A stretch of 53,109 bases of DNA, from positions 1 to 53,109 of the forward strand of contig CAXLMP010000022.1 in assembly GCA_964187655.1 (NCBI GenBank), written 5' to 3'. This document shows, piece by piece, positions 44,085-53,100 of the stretch (positions are counted from its first letter, which is position 1; each line of letters opens with the position of its first letter). Below the pieces are notes generated by a model. The model was not told where the DNA came from, ran no database searches, and was given only the letters and a program-made list of their open reading frames with translations. The translations under genes were made by a program, and so were the position numbers. This DNA is from Lentimonas sp002292345 (GTDB lineage: Bacteria > Verrucomicrobiota > Verrucomicrobiia > Opitutales > Coraliomargaritaceae).

Positions 44085-45368
44085 TCAACTTGTTGCAGAC
44101 ACGCGCGGCGATTGTTGCACTTTTGCCATCCAGTATGCCCAATTATCTTCAAAGGCAGCCATTGCGGGTTTTGGGTTCCAGTCCGCATCATAAACGGAAA
44201 AGTGCTGAGGTTTGAAGTCGCCCGGCAATACGTCATTTGGCTTGGTTGCTGCGCTGTCGCGATCCGCTGCGATGTCAACGAACTCCCATCCAAACAGTGT
44301 GCCGTTGTTAAGCGTATTTTCGATCAGTCCTAGCATGTCGCTTTCGAAGTAATCGGAGCCATTAATCGTCATGTGTTCAGTGATCACCCAGTCACGCTCC
44401 TGTTCCGCCATGACTTTACGGACTCGATCATACGCTTTTTGGTTGGGCTGTCGGGCGATATTGCACCAAGTCCAGTTGACTTGAATGATGTCGACTTCGG
44501 TCATATTGCGGAGCAACTCGAGGGGGTCACCGCAGCGCTGTGGCATGGTGTGCTCTTCGGCATCCAGATAATCGGTAGCAATCCATAACCCAGCATTTCC
44601 GGAACCCGCCTTCAATGCCTGCGAGTCTTTGTTGATCCAGTCGGCCAGCGCTTGAGCGCGAAAGCTATTCCATGCGCCAGATCTGCAGAATGTCTCGCTG
44701 GCTGGCAGGGACTCAGGAAAGGGCATGGCTTCAGTCACTGTATTCTGGCCTAGCCATTCAGAGTAGGCCCGCTTCGCTTCGTTACTGTAATCGAGCCACT
44801 GCTCACCCATGAACTGAGGTTCAACCGTGGTCTCAAAGTAGAGAAAGTTTTCAGCCCCCAGCGCTGCCACGAGGTTCGTCATGTAGAGACGAGATGCGTT
44901 CAGATAAACTTTGGAAAAAAGTGATGGCACCTTGCTGCCGTAGCCATATTCAGTGTCCGATACGCGCTCTCCTAAGTGGTTGATTGCCAGAGGGCCTTCT
45001 GGGTGCTTTTCCCAGAAACCCGCGGGGATTTGTCCACCACCGACGCCGTAGGTTTCCACCGAAAGACTGGCATACATACCGTGCGCTTGGATTGCTTTGA
45101 TGAGTTCTCGCAGGGGATCTAGCGAGACTTCAATTTGGCCATCGCCCGATGGGTTGAAGTGGTGCCAGTAGCAGTTAAGCGCTAAATTGTTGTAACCTTT
45201 TGCAGCGATAGTAGGTAAATCTTCAATTAAAAGTTGGATACTTGCCGCGTCGGAGTAATCGCGTAGTGGCTTGCCGGTTTTTACAAAGCAATGCGCATCG
45301 TCGACCCATAATTTCCCTTCACTGAGTACATGATTTTTAAAATAAGGATGAGGCTTCATTGCGCACAT
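44085..45368 (-). CDS. Probable TIM-barrel glycoside hydrolase of unassigned family
   Basis: A 427-residue protein without a signal peptide, looking like a clan-GH-A (beta/alpha)8 barrel. Two Glu residues stand at plausible strand ends: the acid/base region FLYFETTVEPQFMGEQW and the nucleophile region WVITEHMTINGSDYFE. Aromatic-rich strand ends (LALNCYWHHFNP, ASLSVETYGVG) fit sugar binding. No GH family is recognised with confidence; GH42 or GH5/GH39-like are alternatives. An in-frame ATG at 45359 (MKPHPYFKNH) may be the true start. It is the first gene of the operon and lies 5 bases from an AAACGTTT palindrome. Confidence 0.6.
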   Translation of the reverse strand: MCAMKPHPYFKNHVLSEGKLWVDDAHCFVKTGKPLRDYSDAASIQLLIEDLPTIAAKGYNNLALNCYWHHFNPSGDGQIEVSLDPLRELIKAIQAHGMYASLSVETYGVGGGQIPAGFWEKHPEGPLAINHLGERVSDTEYGYGSKVPSLFSKVYLNASRLYMTNLVAALGAENFLYFETTVEPQFMGEQWLDYSNEAKRAYSEWLGQNTVTEAMPFPESLPASETFCRSGAWNSFRAQALADWINKDSQALKAGSGNAGLWIATDYLDAEEHTMPQRCGDPLELLRNMTEVDIIQVNWTWCNIARQPNQKAYDRVRKVMAEQERDWVITEHMTINGSDYFESDMLGLIENTLNNGTLFGWEFVDIAADRDSAATKPNDVLPGDFKPQHFSVYDADWNPKPAMAAFEDNWAYWMAKVQQSPRVSATS

Positions 45369-45373
45369 GATTA

Positions 45374-45410
45374 AAACGTTTAACTATATCCTCAAGTGCA
45401 AATTTTACAA
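45374..45410 (-). promoter_or_regulatory. Promoter and LacI-type operator for the glycosidase-symporter operon
   Basis: Reading the minus strand, TTGTAA (45405-45410) and TATAGT (45383-45388) stand 16 bases apart, a good sigma-70 promoter. The palindrome AAACGTTT (45374-45381) follows the -10 box at once, over the likely transcription start, a place typical of repression. Confidence 0.55.
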
Positions 45411-45494
45411 TTGGGCAGTAATTTGTATGTGTCTCTTGCAGCTGCCTTGCTCAAATTTGCCGCAAATAAAGATTCATCGAGGCCTACTGGTAAG

Positions 45495-45525
45495 TTGACA
45501 AGGCCCTACGCTTATTTAAACGTTT
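45495..45525 (+). promoter_or_regulatory. Second AAACGTTT operator with an upstream TTGACA, facing the sulfatase
   Basis: TTGACA at 45495-45500 is followed after 17 bases by AAACGTTT (45518-45525), where the -10 box would be. The pair sits in the divergent region between the operon start (45368) and the sulfatase start (45584). No good -10 is seen, so the exact promoter is uncertain. Confidence 0.45.
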
Positions 45526-45583
45526 CATTTTCTGCTGAATATTTTCCCTTTAAACCACCAATTACATGCCAGCCCAGCCCACA

Positions 45584-47227
45584 ATGCTTGAAGTCGACTC
45601 CAGCTCAGCGAATACAGCACAGCGTATATTGCGATTTATTCGTCCATTGGTTCTGTTCGCTCTGATTACGGTCAGTTTGCCTATCGAAGCGAATCAACAG
45701 CGTCCAAATATCGTCTTTATTTTTACGGATGACCATGCCCCAAATGCAATCGGCGCTTACAATGGCTGGCTGAAGTCGGTCAATCCCACCCCAGAGATCG
45801 ATAAACTCGCGGCTCAGGGCATGCTTTTTGAGAACAGTTTTTGCACCAACTCGATTTGTGGTCCCAGCCGGGCAGTGATCCAGACCGGCAAGCACAGCCA
45901 CATTAATGGTTTTAGGGATAACGGCAGCCGTTTTGACTGGAACCAGCAAACTTTCCCAAAATTATTGCAGGCTGCTGGCTATGAGACCGCGGTCTTTGGC
46001 AAGACTCACCTTAGCGGAGATCCGCAAGGCTTTGATGAGTGGGTCGTACTACCTGGCCAGGGTCTTTACTATAACCCCGATTTTTTGACCAAAGATGGTA
46101 AAATAACCATTGAGGGACACTGCACTGACATCGTGACCGACATGGCCGTCGACTTTCTCGAAAACAAACGAGACGAGCAGAAGCCATTCATGCTAATGGT
46201 TCAGCATAAGGCGCCCCATCGCAATTGGATGCCGGCAGCCCGTCATCTTAGGGTCTACGATGACATTGAAATGCCGGAACCAGAGACTCTCTTTGACAAT
46301 TGGGAGGACAACGCATCACCGGTAAAACATGCGGAAGTTACGATTAAGGACTATATGCATCTGAACTATGACTTGTTTGTCGATCTGACCCCAGATTTTG
46401 TGCGAGGCGAGCGAAGCAAAAGCGAAGATCCTTCAAGTTGGCGTAACATGCAACGCATGAGCGACGAGCAAATGCGTGTCTGGCGCGAAGCCTACGGGCC
46501 GAAGAATGTCGCTTTCCATGCCGCAAATCTAAGTGGCAAAGACCTGCTGCGCTGGAAGTATCAACGCTATGTTAAAAACTACCTGCGCACCATCAAGGGT
46601 GTTGATGAAAGTGTGGGGCGACTCGTCGCGAAAGTAGAAGAGCTAAATTTAAGTAGTAATACTATTGTGATTTATTCGTCTGATCAGGGCTTTTATTTAG
46701 GTGATCACGGCTGGTATGACAAACGCTGGATGTATGAAGAGTCTCTGATGATGCCATTCATTGTAAAATGGCCGGGGGTGATCGATCCCGGTTCCCGTGC
46801 GAAGGAGTTGATTCAAAACCTCGATTATGCGGAAACTTTTCTCGACATCGCGGGAGTTTCTATTCCGGACGATATGCAAGGCCGCTCGCTACTGCCTTTA
46901 CTCAAAGGGGAAACAGTCGACGACTGGCGCGATAGCATCTACTATCATTACTTCGAGCACCCTGGCATCCATATGGTGCCGAGGCAAAACGGTGTTCGCA
47001 GCGAACGCTATAAACTCATCAACTTTTACCAATTCGGAGAATGGGAATTCTATGACTTGGAAAACGATCCGAAGGAACTTAACAATCTGTACGGCAACCC
47101 AGAATATTCTGATTTAATAGATGCGCACAAGGTGAAGCTAGATGAACTCAAAACCTTTTACCAAGACGACACGGACGTCTCCGAGATGTCGGATGAGTGG
47201 CAAAATAAAATGCGGCCACAAACTTAA
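45584..47227 (+). CDS. Secreted sulfatase (formylglycine motif C-G-P-S-R)
   Basis: A sulfatase of about 547 residues with an N-terminal signal (LVLFALITVSLPIEA). The core begins RPNIVFIFTDDHAPNAIGAY. The formylglycine cysteine is in NSICGPSRAVIQTGKHSHING, and GKTHLSGDPQGFDEW carries the conserved Lys and His. NTIVIYSSDQGFYLGDHGWYDKRW matches the iduronate/glucosamine-type sulfatase group (S1_11-like). An upstream in-frame ATG (45566) would add six codons; ATG 45584 is preferred by context only. The FYLGDHGW segment supports a sulfated uronic acid or amino sugar, or fucose-like, substrate. Confidence 0.93.
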   Translation: MLEVDSSSANTAQRILRFIRPLVLFALITVSLPIEANQQRPNIVFIFTDDHAPNAIGAYNGWLKSVNPTPEIDKLAAQGMLFENSFCTNSICGPSRAVIQTGKHSHINGFRDNGSRFDWNQQTFPKLLQAAGYETAVFGKTHLSGDPQGFDEWVVLPGQGLYYNPDFLTKDGKITIEGHCTDIVTDMAVDFLENKRDEQKPFMLMVQHKAPHRNWMPAARHLRVYDDIEMPEPETLFDNWEDNASPVKHAEVTIKDYMHLNYDLFVDLTPDFVRGERSKSEDPSSWRNMQRMSDEQMRVWREAYGPKNVAFHAANLSGKDLLRWKYQRYVKNYLRTIKGVDESVGRLVAKVEELNLSSNTIVIYSSDQGFYLGDHGWYDKRWMYEESLMMPFIVKWPGVIDPGSRAKELIQNLDYAETFLDIAGVSIPDDMQGRSLLPLLKGETVDDWRDSIYYHYFEHPGIHMVPRQNGVRSERYKLINFYQFGEWEFYDLENDPKELNNLYGNPEYSDLIDAHKVKLDELKTFYQDDTDVSEMSDEWQNKMRPQT

Positions 47228-47348
47228 TCGATGAGATTATAACTGGCGGAATTGAGGCTCCCGGAAATATTAATTCTCGTTGTTAATTTTTTCAGCTAAG
47301 CCCTGTTGAAATCGGGAAATCAGCAATCAATCATGAACGCGTCCAGCC

Positions 47349-48386
47349 TTAGCTTTTGGCTATAGCCACGGAATCACGATGAATGAGCTCGGTGGGAAGT
47401 GAGGCTTTTTGATGAGGGAGGTCGGTATTTTCAATACGATCGATAATCATTTTCGCACCAGTTTGCGCGAGCTTGATTTTGTCAATACGAACGGTCGAGA
47501 TTTGCGGATTGGACTTTTTACTGTCGGCGTCATCGTTAAATCCGAAGACACTCACATCTTGCGGAACTGAGTAGCCATCTTTTTGTAGCAGATCGACCAA
47601 TTCAACCGCGAGGGTATCATTAACCGCGACTATTGCCGTCGGCGGGGTTTCCGATTTAAGCATAAGCTTGATCATTTCATACGCTTCTGTGGTGTTGCCG
47701 ACATCCCGTATGTTTTTGCATTCGGCAAAGGATAGGTGGTGCTTCCCGACCGCAGCAAGGAATCCCGCTTCACGTTGGTTAGCGTTGGTATCCTCGTGAT
47801 TAAAAGCCACAAAAGCTATGCGACGGTGCTTCAGTTTGACCAAGTGACCGACGATCTGTTCGGAGGCCGAGTATCCGTCAGACGTGACATAATCGACCTT
47901 TAATAATTCACGAAAGCCATCTAGCTGTACTAAGGGGATGCCATAGTCGTTGAGATCTACGACTCGCTTGCGGGGGAAACGACCTAATAGAATGATTCCG
48001 TCGACTTTACCTTGGCGCAGAAACCGTGGAGATACGTTAGGATCAATGGAGCTGTCGTGCCCAGATAAGAGTAGGTCGTATCCAGCGCGCTCTAGTTCAA
48101 ATTCCAGTGCCTCCATGATTTCCGCGTAGTAGACATTACGAAAAATCGCCGAACTTGAGGGGTAAAACATTAGGCCAATCGTCTCATTCTTCTGGCGGCG
48201 CAGATTTCTGCCGGCAGAATTGGGGATGTAGCCGTGTTTTTGGCAAATATCTAAAATATGTTGGCGAACTTCTGTCCGAATCCGTCCTTTATCGTTTAAA
48301 GTGTTAGAAACAGTCGCGATTGAATAGCCCGCTAATTTAGCGATTTCCTTAATCGATGTAATACGTTTTGAACCATTCTGCAGCAT
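47349..48386 (-). CDS. LacI/GalR-family transcriptional regulator
   Basis: A 345-residue regulator. The helix-turn-helix is at the N-terminus (SIKEIAKLAGYSIATVSNTLND, HTH near residues 8-30) with the hinge helix PNSAGRNLRRQ. A periplasmic-binding-protein-like effector domain follows (GIILLGRFPRKRV; PPTAIVAVNDTLAVELVDLL; DVSVFGFNDDADSK). It probably senses a sugar from the locus and binds AAACGTTT sites at 38067, 45374 and 45518. The start at ATG 48386 (MLQNGSKRITSIKEI) is preferred to 48428 because it fits the family's HTH spacing. The link to the sites is inference. Confidence 0.93.
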   Translation of the reverse strand: MLQNGSKRITSIKEIAKLAGYSIATVSNTLNDKGRIRTEVRQHILDICQKHGYIPNSAGRNLRRQKNETIGLMFYPSSSAIFRNVYYAEIMEALEFELERAGYDLLLSGHDSSIDPNVSPRFLRQGKVDGIILLGRFPRKRVVDLNDYGIPLVQLDGFRELLKVDYVTSDGYSASEQIVGHLVKLKHRRIAFVAFNHEDTNANQREAGFLAAVGKHHLSFAECKNIRDVGNTTEAYEMIKLMLKSETPPTAIVAVNDTLAVELVDLLQKDGYSVPQDVSVFGFNDDADSKKSNPQISTVRIDKIKLAQTGAKMIIDRIENTDLPHQKASLPTELIHRDSVAIAKS

Positions 48387-48506
48387 AAGTATAATGTTGG
48401 TTAAACAAAAGGCTAACCTAACATGCAAACCCTTTAATCCTCATCTATTTAGTACTTTGTAAAGCTTTGAAAAGTCTAGTGATCAACAATTTTCCACGCT
48501 ATCGTC

Positions 48507-50051
48507 CTATTTGGTAAGAAAACCTTGTCCTAAAAGCTCTGTCATCTGGCTAACAACATTGGTGTATTCAGGGTTATCGCCCAGATTGTAATACTCGCCA
48601 GGGTCCTTTAAGTGATCATAGAGTTCAACGCCATGCTTGCCATGTGCCCACTCCGTGTATCGCCAGCGCGGTGTACGTACACTGCGTCCCATTGCGTTGG
48701 GACCGCGTGTTACTTGAGTGTATGCAGCTTCTTTTACACTCGAAAGTGGATCGTCTAAAATCGGGCGCAGGCTCATGCCAGAAAGGTGGTGGGGTGCCTT
48801 GAGGCCTGCGTAGTCTGTCAGAGTCGGGTAGAGGTCGATAAACTCCACCAGGCTGTCGGTCGGCTGGCCCATGCCTAAAGCGTCGGGAACCCAGATCATC
48901 ATGGGCGCTCGAGCCCCATCTTCGAATACCGTGACTTTGTTCCACCAGTCATGTTCTCCAAGATGGTAACCATGATCTCCCATAACTATAACGATGGTCG
49001 AAACCCAAAGCTCTAAGTCATCGAGCAGATCCATCAGCTTACCAACTTGAGCGTCAGCAAAGCTCACCCCCGCCTGATAAGCGCGTTTAAATTCTCTGCG
49101 TTCTGTGTCGGTGAAATCAGCAAATTGGTGATCATTAGGGATCGCCATTTTAACCCGCTTGGATCGATCCGCTGGTTCGTTGGCAAGTTGAGTGCTACCC
49201 TCGGGATAATACTCAAAATATTTTTTCGGAGCAATGAACGGGTCGTGTGGTTTGTGAATGCCGTAGCCGATGAAAAATGGGCGATCATGCTGTGCTTCGA
49301 CCACCTTCAGCAGCTCTTGATTATTGATGCCATCCGGTTGGTCGATGTCATCGCCTTCGGCTGCTTTCCATGTGGCCCAAGGGATCTTGCCGTTGGTCAA
49401 ATTACGCCCTGCACCTTGGCGGCCTAGCCGGGTGGTGCCGCTGAGTGCATCAAAGAAATAATCCCAGGAAAGGGGATCCTCAAAAAGCGTAGGCTTTGCG
49501 CCCTTATCAACGCTTAGGTGGAAAATTTTGCCAATGCCTGCGGTGTAATAGCCATTTTCGCGGAACAACTGAGGGAGCGCAATTAGGTCTGGCTGGATGC
49601 GTCGAAATGGAATCGTATTGGAGAGAATTCCAACTTCTTCGGGCCTTAACCCAGATAGGAATGATGAGCGACTCGGGTTGCAGACAGGGTATTGTGCGTA
49701 CGCATGATTGAAGCGCATGCCTTTGGTTGCGAACCGATCAATATTTGGCGAGTGGACTTGTTCAACCCCGTAACAGCCTAATTCCGTCCGCAAGTCGTCG
49801 ATCACAACCATGATAACGTTAAGCTTCCGAGGGACTTGCCCATCTGCAAGCCGCTCGCCGTTGGCTTTCAGCCAGGCGACGTTGTCTGTTGGCGGTGATT
49901 CGTAGCTAAAGAGCATGCTCGAATTACCCGCCTGCAGGGTCATGCTAATCAGCAGGATAAGAAGACTTTTTGAATTAAGGCCTCTTTCGGGTCGGAGGTG
50001 TTTTTGTATCATTAAGCGACTGATTTGTATCCACATCTGTCGACCACTCAA
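48507..50051 (-). CDS. Iduronate-2-sulfatase-like secreted sulfatase (motif C-N-P-S-R)
   Basis: A 514-residue sulfatase with an N-terminal hydrophobic signal (SLLILLISMTLQAGN). The start may be nearer ATG 50012 (MIQKHLRPER). The core is LNVIMVVIDDLRTELGCYGV, with the formylglycine Cys 124 in AQYPVCNPSRSSFLSGLRPEE. Further family features are YTAGIGKIFHL, IGYGIHKPHDPFI and IVIVMGDHGYHLGEHDWWNKVT. The V-x-D-D-L-R-x-E-L-G-C-Y pattern and the GDHGYHLGEH box match the iduronate-2-sulfatase group (S1_7-like). It is divergent from no neighbour: it lies upstream of the regulator on the same strand, with 120 bases between. Confidence 0.92.
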   Translation of the reverse strand: MSGRQMWIQISRLMIQKHLRPERGLNSKSLLILLISMTLQAGNSSMLFSYESPPTDNVAWLKANGERLADGQVPRKLNVIMVVIDDLRTELGCYGVEQVHSPNIDRFATKGMRFNHAYAQYPVCNPSRSSFLSGLRPEEVGILSNTIPFRRIQPDLIALPQLFRENGYYTAGIGKIFHLSVDKGAKPTLFEDPLSWDYFFDALSGTTRLGRQGAGRNLTNGKIPWATWKAAEGDDIDQPDGINNQELLKVVEAQHDRPFFIGYGIHKPHDPFIAPKKYFEYYPEGSTQLANEPADRSKRVKMAIPNDHQFADFTDTERREFKRAYQAGVSFADAQVGKLMDLLDDLELWVSTIVIVMGDHGYHLGEHDWWNKVTVFEDGARAPMMIWVPDALGMGQPTDSLVEFIDLYPTLTDYAGLKAPHHLSGMSLRPILDDPLSSVKEAAYTQVTRGPNAMGRSVRTPRWRYTEWAHGKHGVELYDHLKDPGEYYNLGDNPEYTNVVSQMTELLGQGFLTK

Positions 50052-50108
50052 ATAGAAGAGGTAATTGCTTCGTGCTAATTGACACTTTGCAAACAGCGTT
50101 GCGTAGGA

Positions 50109-53100
50109 TTAAGGTGCCGGCGCAACAATTTCAGCACGGATAAACTGCTGCGAGCTATTGCCTACTGGGGTCGTACTTCTGAAGCGTATGTGATCGGCGG
50201 CGTTCTCAACCACGGTGATGGCAACGCTATCCCAAGATTGAGGATCGGAGAGATCGGAGGAAACCGAAGCGTTGATCACAACCGTGCGGCGTTCATCGCG
50301 GTTGACGAGAAGTTCGAGATACTGGTTCGATTCATCCGTAGTCAGTTCGATTGTCGGCACTTGCGCTACCGAGGAGGCGACTAGTGGATCACTCCCTAAG
50401 GTGTACTCCATTAAAGTACTCTGCCCATCCCCATCAGCATCAGAATTCCATTGGCTGGATGGGTCATCCAGTTCAGGATCGGTATCCCCGAAAGTGCGGA
50501 AGCGCCATGAGTTGGGTGCGAGCAGGTCGACTGTAGAAGAGGCGTCGCCGATGGCGTTGTAGCTTGAGACTTCGATCACGATGTCCTCGACACCGGGATC
50601 CAGCACCGCAGTTGTGCTCGTCGAGCCGGACGGCAGTTCAGCGATGATTTGCGGGGCGCCGCCGTCGACCGTCTTGCGGACGATATAGCCGAGCTCGCTG
50701 TTAGCCGCATCGGACCAATCCAGTTGCACCGAATTCACGCCCGTGAGCTGCATTTGCAGGGCTGCGGGTGCGCTGGGTGCTGAAACAGGCGCGAGCGAAA
50801 ACTCTGTCGAGCCGTCGTCGAACTGGCGGAACGGCCGATTCGGGATCCCGCCGATGTAGCTCGCAAGGCGTTTCTTGAGATCGTAGGCAGTGGCAGGCTC
50901 CTGGCCGTAGATGTTAGCATCCTCGGAGGGGTCGGCCGTCAGGTTGTACAGCTGATCATCTGCGAAGTAGGTGCCCTCTGGATGAGAGTTGGCTGCCAGC
51001 GAGCCGAGTTGGCGGTTGTTAACGTAGTAGGGGCGTGGTTCGGTGAATTCGCCAGTCGCCGTGTTGCCCTCGACTCGTTCCCACAAAAATTCGCTGTCGA
51101 TCTGAGTGTAGATCGTGGGCGTGTAGCGCACGGCCACGTACTTACGGTCCTTGGTGCGTACGGCGCGGGCGTAGCCGATCTCGGCAAACAGGTCGCTACG
51201 CACTGCCGCAGCGCTAGCGCTGTCGAATACCGGTACGAGGCTGACGCCATCGACGGGACGAGTCGGCAGGCTGGAGGCTCCAGCCAAGGCGAGCAGGGTA
51301 GGGGCAAGATCGACGTGGCTGACCATCTCGTCATAGTCGCGCCCAGCAGAGTTAATACCATTGGGCCAGTTCATCACCAACGGCACCCGCATGCCGAGGT
51401 CAAAGAGTGAGGACTTACCCCAAATCACTGGTCCCTGTCCCGATCGCGTCGAGTTTAGGTCTTTTTCGCCGTGGTCAGAGGTGAAGATGATCAAGGTGTC
51501 ATTGCGAATGCCGTGCGCGGTCAGCTTGTTGACGATCGCGGCGATCGAGTAGTCGAGCCAAGTTTCGCGGGCGGAGATCTGCTCATTGCCAGCAGCGTTC
51601 ACCTCAGCAATGATCGCTTGGCGGGAGGGCATGAAGGAGTAGTCCGCATTTGGCAGGTAGCCCGCACTGGTATAACGGTTGTCGGCGCCGAGCGTCTTGC
51701 TGAGATCGTTGCGCACTGGGCCGTGGTTGATGGTCGGCGCCATGTACAGGAAGAAGCGCTCATCCTTGTTCTCCTCGATGAAGTCGAGTGCTCCCTTAGT
51801 GATCCATTCCTGGTTGTGAACGTTGAGTGCGTCGTTTTTGAGCTCGGCGAGGTTCGCCTTGTAATAGCTGGAGACGTAGTCGAAGCCGAAGGCGCGCATC
51901 CGCTGGCAAAGCACGCGGTGGTTGTGCTTGATCTTCGCGTTGGTCGTGGTGTCGGTCGCGGGGTCGGCGGTTTTCTCATAAGTGAGCAAGCCCTTGGCTG
52001 CCCAGTTACCGGTGCTGTTAAGGTCGTCGTCGGTGAAGTGGCCCTTCCCGACCATGCCAGTGCGGTAGCCGGCCTGCTGCAGCCAGGCACCCAGGTTCTG
52101 GTTATCGCTCTCGAACTCAGTGTCTGCCACGGCGAAACGCCCCAGCGTATCCAGGGGGAAACGTGCGATGAACTGATCGCTGGTATTGCGCGAAGGCCAA
52201 CGGCCAGTCATCAGTGAGTAGCGTGCGGGGCCGCAGACGGTCGAGGCGGCGAAGCCCTCGGTAAAATTGATCCCGGTGTTCGCCAAAGCGTCGAGAGTGG
52301 GTGTGTTGACAGCGCGATCGGAGTCGAAGCCGAAGTGCTGACCCGCGGCCATGTCATCGACGTTGATGATGATGATGTTTGGCCCAGTCGCGGCAGTTTG
52401 CGCCACTACCTCGTAGTAGATCGAAGTCGCGGTCGCGACCAATTGAAGCTTGCGGTCGGCAGGCAGATCGAAGTTGCGAGTGCGGAAACCGGCAGTGTCA
52501 GTGAAGCCGTCTTCATTGCCGCTGCCGAAACCAGGGCCAGTCATGCTACCGAAATTAATGAGGACGAACTGATCGCCGAGATTAAAGCTTCCGGTGTAGT
52601 TGGAACCATCGAGGATCCACTCGTAGCCGATTTCGAGAACCAACGTGCCGCTGTCCAGTTCGAGCGGGCTGCTGCCGCTATTATCGGGAAGGGTAGTCAC
52701 CGTGGCGGAGCGACCGATGGTGAATACGCCGCTGCCAGTGTGAGCTAGGGAAGCCGAAGATCCTGCCAGGACGAGGCTTACTTCCGATTCCAGTTCCTCA
52801 CCAATGCTCATGGAGTCTATGGAGACACTCCCGCCGCTATTGATGGTCAGCGAGCCGTCGAGAATTGTTAGTGCGACGACGCTTTCCACGGCGCTATCGA
52901 GAATCACCTCGAAGCCGTTGATGATCGCATCGTCCGGAGCGGCAGGCACTCCGTTCGGATTCCAGGTCAATGGATTGGTCCACAGATTGTTGGAAGTCGC
53001 AGTGACGGAGAAAGAGAAACCGGCGATGGCGGCGCCAGTAGTCAAGCCGATGTCGGGGATTTCGCGGAAGGTCAACGAATCGCCATCGACTAGGGTGATG

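Noticed and set aside
53073..53075. TTG as the start of the large modular sulfatase
   Set aside because: The frame continues upstream to the window edge with the same beta-repeat composition, so the gene is simply cut.
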